The notes beneath the pieces were generated by a model. It saw nothing but the letters and a program-made list of their open reading frames with translations. It had not been told where the DNA came from and did not search any database. From a bacterium (GTDB lineage Bacteria; Zhuqueibacterota; QNDG01; JAFGCO01), in NCBI GenBank assembly GCA_016932575.1, contig JAFGCO010000070.1, forward strand, positions 1 through 64,000: DNA of 64,000 bases, read 5' to 3'. The stretch's first letter is position 1; each line of letters opens with the position of its first letter. The position numbers were made by a program, and so were the translations under genes. Positions 6,798 through 15,719 of this stretch are shown piece by piece.

Positions 6798-9690
6798 TTC
6801 AAATCCATTCAAGCATAACAGGATAAACCTGATAAAGCCATCGAGCCTGAATTCTTATCTGATTCCGGTCGTTTTTATGCTTGTCACAGGCGCTTTTTTT
6901 TCACTTATTGGACAGCAGCTGGCTTTTCCCGGAGCCGAAGGATTTGGCCGGTTTACAACCGGTGGAAGGGGTGGAAGAGTCATTGAGGTGACCAATTTAA
7001 ATGACAGAGGGACGGGAAGCCTGCGTTCCGCTGTGGAAACATACGGCTCCCGAACGGTTGTTTTCCGCATATCAGGAACCATAGAATTGCAAAGCGCTTT
7101 AGAAGTCGAACATGGAAATATCACGATTGCCGGCCAGACCGCTCCCGGAGACGGTATCTGCATCAAAGGATATCCGGTGGAAATCAATACCAGCAATGTG
7201 ATTGTGCGGTATCTCCGGTTCCGGCTGGGTGATGAAAACCAGCTGGTTGCGGATGCGCTCGGCGGACAGAATCATCAGGATATTATTATTGATCATTGTT
7301 CCATGAGCTGGTCTGTTGACGAAACGACCAGCTTTTACGACAATAATAACTTTACCATGCAATGGTGCATTATCAGTGAAAGCCTCTATTCGTCGTATCA
7401 TTACAAAGGGAATCACGGATATGGAGGCATCTGGGGGGGGATGGGCGCCAGTTTTCATCATAATTTACTGGCCCATCATTCCAGCCGGTATCCCCGGTTT
7501 CAGGGAACCCGAAACAACAGCACGCCCGAAACGGAGCTGACGGATTATCGCAACAATGTCCTTTTCAACTGGGGGATGAACAGTGTGTACGGCGGGGAGG
7601 GCGGAAATTATAATATGGTCGCCAATTATTATAAATCCGGGCCCGCGACATCGGGCGGAACGGTCCGGTATCGTATTGCCGAAATTTACAGTGAACAGGG
7701 AAAATGGTATATTGCTGATAATTTTATGGCCGGATTTCCCGATATCTCTGAGGACAACTGGAATGGCGGTGTGCATGGATTCGCCTCGGATAAAACAAAA
7801 AAAGAAATCCCGCATCCGTGGTCGCCGGTACTGACCCATTCGGCTCAGCAGGCTTATCATCTGGTACTCGCTGACGCCGGCGCAGTGCTTCCCCTGCGCG
7901 ATCCGGTGGATCATCGGATCGTGGAAGAGGTGAGGACCGGAAATACCACCTACGGCGGTGTCTGGGGTGCGGGTAAGGGTATTATCGATTCTCAAACCGA
8001 GGTCGGCGGATGGCCGGAACTCAATACCTACGATGCACCGATTGACGATGATCACGACGGCATGGCCGATGACTGGGAAACGGCACAGGGACTGGATCCG
8101 TTGGATCCGGAAGATCATCAGGGAGATATTGACGGAGATGGATATACCAACCTGGAAAATTATATCAACAGCTTATGTGTGAGATCCGATTTTATCCTGC
8201 CCGTGGTTGGATTGAATGCTACCGGTCTTTCCGCGACAGAGATCAGACTGACCTGGCAGGAAAACACGTTGGCAGAAACCGGATTTTCTATTGAACGGTC
8301 GGAAAATGACACGACTGCATTTGCTGAAATTGCTGTTTCTGATCCTAATGATACCACATTTACTGATAACACGGCTGAACCGGGTACGGCCTATTATTAT
8401 CGTATCCGTGCCCTTAAAGACCAGATGGCTTCCATATACAGCAATATCGGATATGCAAAGACCGGTTATGCAGACGGACGTCCTGGAGAAGTATCGGATC
8501 CGGATCCTTCGGACGGTGAAACCGGTGTGAGCAATACGAAGGTTCTTCACTGGTCAGCAGGTACCGCCGCTGCTTCTCATGATCTGTACTTCGGGATGTC
8601 AAATCCCCCCGAATTTCAGGCAAACCTCATTGAGAACCGCTATGATCCGCAGGGATTGCAGGATGGGGCCACCTATTACTGGCGGATTGATGAGGTGAAT
8701 GATGCCGGAACCACCGAAGGAGAGGTCTGGCATTTTACAACCGAATCCTTTACCGAGGCTCTCGCCGCTCACTGGAAATTTAACCGGGGACTCGGTTCTC
8801 TGGATCTGGATGCTTCGGGACACAGCAATTACGCCTATTTAAAAAACATGACGATTGACAATTGGGTGGAGGGATTTGCCGACAAGGCCATTTCTTTTAC
8901 CGGACAGGGGGATTATATTCAGGTTGATAATGATCCCTGGGTGGATTTTGATATCCGGGGTTTTACTATTTCTTTCTGGATCCGACAAACCGACGTGGAT
9001 TTGTCTGTGCCGTGGATTTCGAAAGGATTTGATCCAGACCAGGGGGACGAAGCGGGGTATCAGATCGTCTGTGATCAGGATACAGTTCGGTTTCGTATCA
9101 GTGATGGTGACGTGATATCCGGCGTGACTGTTTCTGCCAGTCACTTTATCACAGGCGAGTGGGTTTTTGTTACGGCTGTCAGAAACCGGAAGCAGGATCA
9201 GTTGTTGTTGTATGCCGATGCTGATCTGAAAGGGAGCAGTCAGGATAAAACCTACAGCCTGTCACAGAAGGGGCATCTGTATCTGGGCACGGATGGGAAG
9301 CAGCAGGATTTTTTTATCGGCATGATGGATGATATGCGCATTTACAACTATGCATTCGATGCTGAAGCGGTCAGTGATTTGTATCAGGGATACCTGATGC
9401 ATGTGAGCGATGCGTCAGATCCGAATAATTTTTTAATAAAACTCGAGAATTATCCGAATCCATTTAATCCTGATACCCACATTTCATATTCTGTCCCCGA
9501 ACACGGTCAAGTGTCCCTGAAGGTGATCAACCTTCAGGGACAGACCGTTACCTTATTGGTGGATGAGTATCAAGATGCGGGTGACTATTCATGCCGGTTT
9601 GATGCGTCTGATTTAACAAGCGGATTGTATTTCTGTCAGCTGAAAACAGAACAACGGAAACTGATTCAAAAAATGATGATTGTCAAATGA
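6784..9690 (+). CDS. Multidomain pectate lyase PL1 with FN3, LamG and T9SS sorting domain
   Basis: 968 residues from GTG 6784, which overlaps the GH28 end by 14 bases. The start is uncertain; the signal segment is SYLIPVVFMLVTGAFF. Domains in order: PL1 beta-helix (about 42-430) with FPGAEGFGRFTTGGRGG, GQTAPGDGI, DHCSMSWSVDE and the catalytic-arginine region HHSSRYPRFQG; a calcium-binding DxDxDG stretch (about 415-460); an FN3 domain (about 470-560); a second FN3-like module with YYWRIDEVND (about 570-655); a LamG sandwich with WKFNRG and MMDDMRIYNYAF (about 660-870); and a T9SS domain (NYPNPFNPDTHI to KMMIVK). It cleaves polygalacturonate by beta-elimination and, being CTD-tagged, probably works at the cell surface. 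Its products suit the neighbouring GH105. Confidence 0.92.
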   Translation: MNCNNSNPFKHNRINLIKPSSLNSYLIPVVFMLVTGAFFSLIGQQLAFPGAEGFGRFTTGGRGGRVIEVTNLNDRGTGSLRSAVETYGSRTVVFRISGTIELQSALEVEHGNITIAGQTAPGDGICIKGYPVEINTSNVIVRYLRFRLGDENQLVADALGGQNHQDIIIDHCSMSWSVDETTSFYDNNNFTMQWCIISESLYSSYHYKGNHGYGGIWGGMGASFHHNLLAHHSSRYPRFQGTRNNSTPETELTDYRNNVLFNWGMNSVYGGEGGNYNMVANYYKSGPATSGGTVRYRIAEIYSEQGKWYIADNFMAGFPDISEDNWNGGVHGFASDKTKKEIPHPWSPVLTHSAQQAYHLVLADAGAVLPLRDPVDHRIVEEVRTGNTTYGGVWGAGKGIIDSQTEVGGWPELNTYDAPIDDDHDGMADDWETAQGLDPLDPEDHQGDIDGDGYTNLENYINSLCVRSDFILPVVGLNATGLSATEIRLTWQENTLAETGFSIERSENDTTAFAEIAVSDPNDTTFTDNTAEPGTAYYYRIRALKDQMASIYSNIGYAKTGYADGRPGEVSDPDPSDGETGVSNTKVLHWSAGTAAASHDLYFGMSNPPEFQANLIENRYDPQGLQDGATYYWRIDEVNDAGTTEGEVWHFTTESFTEALAAHWKFNRGLGSLDLDASGHSNYAYLKNMTIDNWVEGFADKAISFTGQGDYIQVDNDPWVDFDIRGFTISFWIRQTDVDLSVPWISKGFDPDQGDEAGYQIVCDQDTVRFRISDGDVISGVTVSASHFITGEWVFVTAVRNRKQDQLLLYADADLKGSSQDKTYSLSQKGHLYLGTDGKQQDFFIGMMDDMRIYNYAFDAEAVSDLYQGYLMHVSDASDPNNFLIKLENYPNPFNPDTHISYSVPEHGQVSLKVINLQGQTVTLLVDEYQDAGDYSCRFDASDLTSGLYFCQLKTEQRKLIQKMMIVK

Positions 9691-9765
9691 AGGGCTGGTG
9701 GAACATTGCTTCTCGGAGTAAATCAAGTCCGGCATAAAAAGTGATGAAAAAGAATCTGGAAGACA

Positions 9766-11358
9766 ATGAATCGACACACAAATTTTATTTTATTGAACCT
9801 GATTTTTCTCTGTTTGTATCTTGATGCAGAAAAGTGGGTGCCTGACCTGGGCAATGGGATGTATAAAAATCCGATTGTCTTTGCGGATTATTCAGATCCG
9901 GATGTGGTTAAAGTGGGTGACGATTTCTACATGACGGCCTCTTCTTTTAATTGTGTTCCCGCGCTGCCCATACTTCATTCGAAAGATCTGGTGAACTGGA
10001 CGCTGATCAATCACGCCATTCAGCAGTTTCAGGATCCGGCGTTTAACCGGCCTCAGCACGGAAAGGGCGTCTGGGCGCCGGCCATTCGTTATCACAATGG
10101 CGAATTCTATATCTATTACGGGGATCCGGATCGTGGAATTTACATGCTGAAAACCGAAAATCCATCGGGCAGGTGGAGCGATCCTGTTCTGGTAAAGAAA
10201 GCCTATGGAAATATTGATCCCTGTCCGTTGTGGGATGATGACGGCAGGGTTTATCTGGTGCATGCATTTGCCCACAGCCGCGCCGGTGTGAAAAGCCTTC
10301 TTCAGGTCAATGAATTGAGTTCAGACGGCACCAAAATTTTGGATAAAGGGATTGTCGTTTTTGACGGGCATCAGGACCATCCGACCATCGAGGGACCAAA
10401 ATTTATCAAACGCAACGGTTATTATTATATCTTTGCGCCTGCCGGCGGTGTTTCATCAGGCTGGCAGACTGTGCTGCGCTCAGGAAATATTTACGGTCCT
10501 TATGAAGACAGAATTGTCATGGCTCAGGGAAGTACGCCGATTAATGGTCCGCATCAGGGGGCTTACCTGGAATTGGATACAGGGGAATGCTGGTTTGTTC
10601 ATTTTCAGGATCGGGATGCTTATGGGAGGATTGTCCATCTTCAGCCTGTACACTGGAAAGATGACTGGCCGATCATTGGTGTTGATGAAGATGGCGACGG
10701 TAAAGGCGAGCCTGTTTTAAGCCATAAAAAACCGGATGTCGGAAGTACTATAAGCATTCAAATTCCACAAACAACAGATGAGTTCAATATATCGACTCTG
10801 GGCTTGCAGTGGCAGTGGCATGCCAATCAACAGCAGCAATGGTATTCTTTGGACGAAACAAAGGGTAAAATCAGGTTATACGCCCAGCCCTTATCCATTG
10901 AATCCAACTTATGGGAAGCGCCATTCCTTTTATTACAAAAATTTCCGGCTCCGGAATTTACTGTAACGGCATCGCTTCAATTGCATAGTCAGGGGAGCGA
11001 AAAAGCCGGATTGATTATCATGGGGCGCAGTTATGCCTATATTGCCATTACCACAATTGACAGGCGTCCTCACGTGATTCAATCTGTTTGCTATGATGCG
11101 GATCAGGGAGAATCTGAAAATCTTGTATCTAAGGTTCCGGTTCAGAGTGACGCTTTATTTTTAAGTGTTGCGGTCAAGAAGGGAGCCGTTTGTTCATTTC
11201 AATACAGTTTGGACGGAACGCATTATCATTCAATCGGGCAATCGTTTTCGGCCCGTCCGGGAAAATGGATTGGCGCTAAAGCGGGTATTTTTGCATCTGC
11301 GCCAAAGGAAAATTTTTCAAATGGATTTGCGGAGGTTGACCTCTTTTCAATCGATTAA
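9766..11358 (+). CDS. GH43 arabinofuranosidase/xylosidase-type enzyme with C-terminal beta-sandwich
   Basis: 530 residues; ATG preceded by GGAAG. After a short signal peptide comes a five-bladed beta-propeller. The family's three acidic residues are visible: Asp in FADYSDPDVVKVGDDFYM (base), Asp in GNIDPCPLWDDDGRVYL (pKa modulator) and Glu in HPTIEGPKF (acid). Residues about 335-530 form the usual C-terminal concanavalin-like domain (EFNISTLGLQWQWHAN, GLIIMGRSYAYIAI, KAGIFASAP). Activity on alpha-L-arabinofuranosyl or beta-xylosyl side chains is expected; the exact substrate is not readable. There is no sorting domain, so a periplasmic location is likely. It is the last gene before a strong terminator. 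Confidence 0.9.
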   Translation: MNRHTNFILLNLIFLCLYLDAEKWVPDLGNGMYKNPIVFADYSDPDVVKVGDDFYMTASSFNCVPALPILHSKDLVNWTLINHAIQQFQDPAFNRPQHGKGVWAPAIRYHNGEFYIYYGDPDRGIYMLKTENPSGRWSDPVLVKKAYGNIDPCPLWDDDGRVYLVHAFAHSRAGVKSLLQVNELSSDGTKILDKGIVVFDGHQDHPTIEGPKFIKRNGYYYIFAPAGGVSSGWQTVLRSGNIYGPYEDRIVMAQGSTPINGPHQGAYLELDTGECWFVHFQDRDAYGRIVHLQPVHWKDDWPIIGVDEDGDGKGEPVLSHKKPDVGSTISIQIPQTTDEFNISTLGLQWQWHANQQQQWYSLDETKGKIRLYAQPLSIESNLWEAPFLLLQKFPAPEFTVTASLQLHSQGSEKAGLIIMGRSYAYIAITTIDRRPHVIQSVCYDADQGESENLVSKVPVQSDALFLSVAVKKGAVCSFQYSLDGTHYHSIGQSFSARPGKWIGAKAGIFASAPKENFSNGFAEVDLFSID

Positions 11359-11402
11359 ACCTAACACAAGCTTTTCTTGGCTTACGCTTTGTTAGGAAGG
11401 AT

Positions 11403-11437
11403 GGGGGCTCGGGGCCGCCCTACCCGAGTCCCCTTTT
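11403..11437 (+). terminator. Strong Rho-independent terminator closing the first enzyme operon
   Basis: An 11-bp GC-rich stem with one mismatch (11403-11413 with 11423-11433), a 9-nt loop and then TTTT. A second, longer hairpin (11360-11371 with 11386-11396, one bulge) lies just upstream, directly after the GH43 stop codon. Confidence 0.8.
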
Positions 11438-11459
11438 AAAAAGCCTTCACTGGTGTCAT

Positions 11460-12806
11460 ATGAATAATTCATTCCAAAGTTTATTAAGACAAATAACGGA
11501 ATTTTGTTTTTTCTGCCATGGCAATAGTCGTATCATTCGCCAGCTTGCGGCACTCATCGTGATGGCCGATCTAATCATGGTGACTCCGGTCATTGCCAGG
11601 TTGCATGCCGATATAATCGTCAGTCAAGCCGGTGAAGGAGATTTTCTCACCATTACGGAAGCTCTTGATGCACTGCCGATGTATCCCTATCAGCGGACAA
11701 TTATTCTGATCAGGAATGGGATATATCAGGAGAAAATCCGGATCGATCATCATTATATTACCCTTCGGGGTGAGAATCGCGAAAGTACAATTATTCGTTA
11801 TGCGCAATTGAGGTCAGACTGGCAGAAGAACCGTGATTATATCGGTCCGGCGGTCGTTAATTTACATGGGGACGATATTGTTCTGAGTCATCTGACCATA
11901 GAGAATTCCCAGAAGGAAATCGGCCCCCATGCATTTGCTGTTTATGGAGACGGTACGCGAACACTTATTACAGAGTGCGATATCAAGAGTAAAGGCGGAG
12001 ACACAGTTTCTCTCTGGAATTATAAAAGCGGTATGTATTATTTTTCCCATTGCCGTTTTGAGGGTGCAGTAGATTTTGTCTGCCCGCGAGGCTGGTGCTT
12101 TATAAGGGATTCTGAATTTTATGAAGTTAAAGATACAGCCGCAATCTGGCATGACGGTCATTATCATCCTGAGCAGAAATTCGTTATTGTGAAATCTTCT
12201 TTTGATGGTGTCAAACAATTTCAGCTCGGCAGACACCATTATGAGGCACAGTTCTTTCTTATCGAATGTCAGTTTTCAATAAATATGGCTGATCGGCCCA
12301 TCTACAGAAACACCTATGACGATGACTCCCGGAACAATCCTTATTATTGGGGAAATCGTAAATATTTTTATGGTTGCCAGAAGCAGGGAGAAACATTCGA
12401 ATGGACCAAAGATAACCTGGCGGAATCTGATAAAAATCTGACCGCAGAAATGATTACACCGGTCTGGACTTTCAGCGGAAAATGGGATCCCGAATCAGAG
12501 GCTTCGGTCCAGATTACGAATGGCAGTATACGAGATCGTGAGGTCGTGGTTACCTTTGGTGAAATTGTTACTGTACGCGGTAATCCGGTGATAGTGACTT
12601 CCACCGGAAAAGAACTGTTGATTGTGAAACAGAGGTTCAATGATATCAACCGCCTTTCTTTTCGTTCCGATGATCCGCTTGCGATCCAGGATCTGGACGG
12701 GATGATGACGATAACAAACGGGCAAATTATCGCCTCAGTTGCTTCTATTACAGAACGTTCCCTGGGAACCGAATTTCAAATTGATGTCAAGGATGAATCC
12801 ATATAA
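11460..12806 (+). CDS. Divergent CE8 pectinesterase-like protein
   Basis: 448 residues. ATG 11460 has no clear ribosome site, and the n-region before the hydrophobic signal (residues 28-47) is long, so a later start is possible. The fold is a CE8 right-handed beta-helix: IIVSQAGEGDFLTITEAL, ILIRNGIYQEKI, then the active-site blocks. The nucleophile is Asp205 in GAVDF, the acid/base Asp181 in GGDTV, and the arginine R258 in LGRHH. However, the usual glutamines are replaced (HAFAV and GGDT instead of QAVAL and QDT), the usual Trp after Arg is His, and IFG is replaced by VCPRGWC. Residues about 380-448 form an extra C-terminal tail. It probably removes methyl or other ester groups from pectin in the periplasm. 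The paralogue at 20464 shares all these changes. Confidence 0.8.
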   Translation: MNNSFQSLLRQITEFCFFCHGNSRIIRQLAALIVMADLIMVTPVIARLHADIIVSQAGEGDFLTITEALDALPMYPYQRTIILIRNGIYQEKIRIDHHYITLRGENRESTIIRYAQLRSDWQKNRDYIGPAVVNLHGDDIVLSHLTIENSQKEIGPHAFAVYGDGTRTLITECDIKSKGGDTVSLWNYKSGMYYFSHCRFEGAVDFVCPRGWCFIRDSEFYEVKDTAAIWHDGHYHPEQKFVIVKSSFDGVKQFQLGRHHYEAQFFLIECQFSINMADRPIYRNTYDDDSRNNPYYWGNRKYFYGCQKQGETFEWTKDNLAESDKNLTAEMITPVWTFSGKWDPESEASVQITNGSIRDREVVVTFGEIVTVRGNPVIVTSTGKELLIVKQRFNDINRLSFRSDDPLAIQDLDGMMTITNGQIIASVASITERSLGTEFQIDVKDESI

Positions 12807-12825
12807 CTATTATTCAGGAGGAATT

Positions 12826-14034
12826 ATGCCGTTACGACATTCGGCCGAAAAGTTTTTAAAGTACGGAATGCTGTTTATCATTGGATTATCATCTGTTTGT
12901 TGTTTTGCTCAGAAAGAGAACCCGGTTTCAGGCCGGACCTGGGCGGTTCAAATGGCCCGGTCCATTATGCACCGGCATCCTGAAATATATTATGACTGGG
13001 ATTATGTGACAGGCACCGTACTCAGAGGATTTGAAGAAGCCTGGAAATTGACCGGCGACTCCACGTATTTTGCATATATTGAAAGTACCCTTGACCCGCT
13101 TGTCGGTGAAGACGGTTCCATCAAGGGCTATCGAATCGATGAATACAATATTGATGAAGTACAAGCCGGACGTATGCTGCTGTTCCTTTATCAGGAAACC
13201 GGAAAAGAAAAATATAAAAATGCAGCGGATTTGGTCAGGAGCCAGTTTGAAAATCATCCGCGGCTCAAGCTGGGCGGATTATGGCACAAACAGATTTATC
13301 CATGGCAAATGTGGCTGGACGGTTTGTACATGGGGCAGCCCTTTTATGCGGAATATGCTTATTTGTTTGATCAACCCGAAGTGTTCGACGATGTTGTCCG
13401 GCAGTTCGTTCTCATTGAAGATCATATGAAAGATCCTCAAACCGGATTGTATTATCATGCCTGGGATGAGTCCAGACAAATGTTCTGGGCCGACAAGGAA
13501 ACAGGACTATCCCAATGTTTTTGGGGACGTGGATTGGGTTGGTTTGCCATGGCCATTGTGGATGTTTTGGACTATTTACCGCCAACCCATCCGGGTCGCG
13601 CCCGAATGATTAAAATGCTGAAAGAACTGGCCGATACGATTACAAAATATCAGGATGAGGAGACCGGTTTATGGTGGCAGGTGCTTGATCAGGGCCACCG
13701 GACCGGCAATTATCTGGAAGGCTCCGGTTCAGCGATGTTTGTCTATTCGCTGGCCAAGGCGATCCGGATGAAATATATTGACGAATCTTATATGAAAACA
13801 GTTCTCAAAGGATTTAACGGGCTTACCACGTATCTGATGTACAAGGATTCCTGGGGCGATTACAACCTGCTGAGAATATGCCGGAGCGCAGGTCTTGGAG
13901 GCAAGTATCAGGAAAAAATTCGGGACGGAAGCTATGGTTATTATGTATATATTGAACCCATCCGCCCCAATGACGGAAAAGGCACCGGGCCTTTTCTCGC
14001 GGCATGTGTGGAAATGGCAAGACTGGGATACTAA
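12826..14034 (+). CDS. GH105 unsaturated uronyl hydrolase
   Basis: 402 residues from ATG 12826, chosen because AGGAGG lies directly upstream and because a signal peptide (GMLFIIGLSSVCCFAQ) follows. Catalytic-type aspartates are D110 in YNID and D165 in MWLDG, again 55 residues apart. GLWHKQIYPW, YHAWDES and CFWGRGLGWFAMA are also conserved. It is a close relative of the GH105 proteins at 4144 and 14124; one residue of the usual GGFWH block is Leu here. No sorting domain, so probably periplasmic. It acts after PL1 or rhamnogalacturonan lyases on delta-4,5-unsaturated ends. Adjacent to the CE8 gene in the same transcription direction with a 19-bp gap. Confidence 0.9.
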   Translation: MPLRHSAEKFLKYGMLFIIGLSSVCCFAQKENPVSGRTWAVQMARSIMHRHPEIYYDWDYVTGTVLRGFEEAWKLTGDSTYFAYIESTLDPLVGEDGSIKGYRIDEYNIDEVQAGRMLLFLYQETGKEKYKNAADLVRSQFENHPRLKLGGLWHKQIYPWQMWLDGLYMGQPFYAEYAYLFDQPEVFDDVVRQFVLIEDHMKDPQTGLYYHAWDESRQMFWADKETGLSQCFWGRGLGWFAMAIVDVLDYLPPTHPGRARMIKMLKELADTITKYQDEETGLWWQVLDQGHRTGNYLEGSGSAMFVYSLAKAIRMKYIDESYMKTVLKGFNGLTTYLMYKDSWGDYNLLRICRSAGLGGKYQEKIRDGSYGYYVYIEPIRPNDGKGTGPFLAACVEMARLGY

Positions 14035-14123
14035 TGAGAGTGGATTCTGCCGGCTTATTGGGAACTGACGATGGATCCGTACAACAGAACGAACCCCTCT
14101 TCACTCAAAAATAAGGATAATGC

Positions 14124-15584
14124 ATGCAAAAAATAACACCTGCTGTGATTATATGCCTATGGATGGTGATACTTTTAAATCGAATGGACGCAAAAAACAA
14201 TACAGATGATGCTTCCTGGTCGGTGCGGATGGCCGAGTCAGTCATGTCAAGGCATCCAAATGGCTATGGAGACTGGGATTATGTAACAGGGACAGTACTG
14301 CGCGGATTTGAAGAACTATGGCGGACAACCGGGGATTCGCAATATTTCGATTATATCAAGAAAACCGTGGACCGGGCAGTGACAGCAACCGGCGGCATAC
14401 GGGATTACAGTTTAAGCAGCTATAATATCGACGAGATCAAGGAAGGATGCAACTGTCTCTTTTTATGTCAGGAGACCGTTGAAGAGAAATATAAAAAAGC
14501 GGCGGATTTGCTGCGAAGCCAGCTGGAAAAACATCCGCGTACAAACGAAGGCGGATTCTGGCATAAACAGCGGTATCCCTGGCAGATGTGGCTGGATGGT
14601 CTTTATATGGGGGCTCCGTTTTATGCGCAGTACAGCCTGATGTTTGATGATTCTGCGGGACTGGATGATGCCGCCAGTCAATTTATCTATATGGAAAATC
14701 ATGCAAGAGATTCCGATACCGGTTTGCTGTATCATGGATGGGACGAAAGCGGGAACCAGGATTGGGCAGATCCGGTCACAGGATGTTCTGCCAGTTTTTG
14801 GGGAAGAGCCATAGGGTGGTATGCCATGGCTCTGGTGGACGTGCTTGATTTTATTCCGCTTGAGCATCAGAAGCGGGACAGCCTTGTCGCCATTCTGCAG
14901 CGGCTGACCGAAGCCATGGTTCAGTTTCAGGATGAAACCGGCGTCTGGTGGCAGGTGGTGGATCAGGATGACCGGGAGGGAAATTATCTGGAGTCTTCAG
15001 TATCCTGCATGATGGTTTACGCCATTGCCAAGGGAATCCGTATGGGGTATCTGGATCACTCCTATCAGCAGGCAGTGGAAAAAGGATATCAGGGAATTCT
15101 TGATGAATTTATCACCGAAAACTCAAACGGTACCATTAATTTGAATCATACATGCATCACGGCGGGATTGGGAAACGGCCGTGACGGAACCTATCAGTAT
15201 TATGTGTATGAAACCAGCCAGAGAAGCAATGACGGCAAAGGCGTGGGTCCGTTTATTACGGCCAGTCTTGAGGTCGAACGAATGGCGACTTCCATCTTGC
15301 TGAATGATAACCTGCCATTGCCGGGTTTACTGTCACTGGGAAACCGTCCAAATCCGTTCAATCCGAGCACCACGATTCATTACTCGGTTTCCAATGCCGG
15401 CCCTATAAAACTGACGATATTCAATCTGCGGGGTGAACCGGTAGCCCAATGGGAGAAATCATTTGTGCAGGCCGGCATTTACAGCCAGACATTCGATGCA
15501 TCCTCACTTGAAAGTGGTGTCTATATTTCTGAGCTCATTTCCGGGAGAGGGCGAATAACAGAATCTATGGTGTTGATTAAGTAA
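14124..15584 (+). CDS. GH105 unsaturated uronyl hydrolase with T9SS sorting domain
   Basis: 486 residues; ATG preceded by AAGGATA. The signal peptide is short (MQKITPAVIICLWMVILL). The GH105 domain spans about 28-385 with D103 (YNID) and D158 (MWLDG), plus GGFWHKQRYPW and SASFWGRAIGWYAMA. Residues about 400-486 are a T9SS type A sorting domain in slightly altered form (NRPNPFNPSTTI, SGVYISELISG, SMVLIK). This is the only one of four GH105 proteins here with such a tail, so it probably works outside the outer membrane while the others work in the periplasm. GH105 enzymes are usually intracellular or periplasmic, so surface export would be unusual. Confidence 0.9.
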   Translation: MQKITPAVIICLWMVILLNRMDAKNNTDDASWSVRMAESVMSRHPNGYGDWDYVTGTVLRGFEELWRTTGDSQYFDYIKKTVDRAVTATGGIRDYSLSSYNIDEIKEGCNCLFLCQETVEEKYKKAADLLRSQLEKHPRTNEGGFWHKQRYPWQMWLDGLYMGAPFYAQYSLMFDDSAGLDDAASQFIYMENHARDSDTGLLYHGWDESGNQDWADPVTGCSASFWGRAIGWYAMALVDVLDFIPLEHQKRDSLVAILQRLTEAMVQFQDETGVWWQVVDQDDREGNYLESSVSCMMVYAIAKGIRMGYLDHSYQQAVEKGYQGILDEFITENSNGTINLNHTCITAGLGNGRDGTYQYYVYETSQRSNDGKGVGPFITASLEVERMATSILLNDNLPLPGLLSLGNRPNPFNPSTTIHYSVSNAGPIKLTIFNLRGEPVAQWEKSFVQAGIYSQTFDASSLESGVYISELISGRGRITESMVLIK

Positions 15585-15618
15585 ACCAGCTTTCAATAAC
15601 TCGAAAAAGGGATTCATT

Positions 15619-15719
15619 ATGAAATAACAATTATCGATTATTCTAAAGAGATGTTCGTTCAGTATCTTGAAGATACCCTGTTAAAATTTAATGAATCCGG
15701 GGCTGTCAACTATGAATAA
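15619..15719 (+). pseudogene. Possible frameshifted short gene or remnant ahead of the aldolase
   Basis: A good ribosome site (AAAAAGGG) stands seven bases before ATG 15619, but that frame stops after two codons (ATG AAA TAA). A one-base shift gives an open frame of about 32 codons (TIIDYSKEMFVQYLEDTLLK and onward) that ends at TAA 15717, overlapping the ATG of the aldolase (ATGAATAA). The composition looks protein-like. It may be a decayed gene, a short real protein with an unusual start, or chance. Confidence 0.3.
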
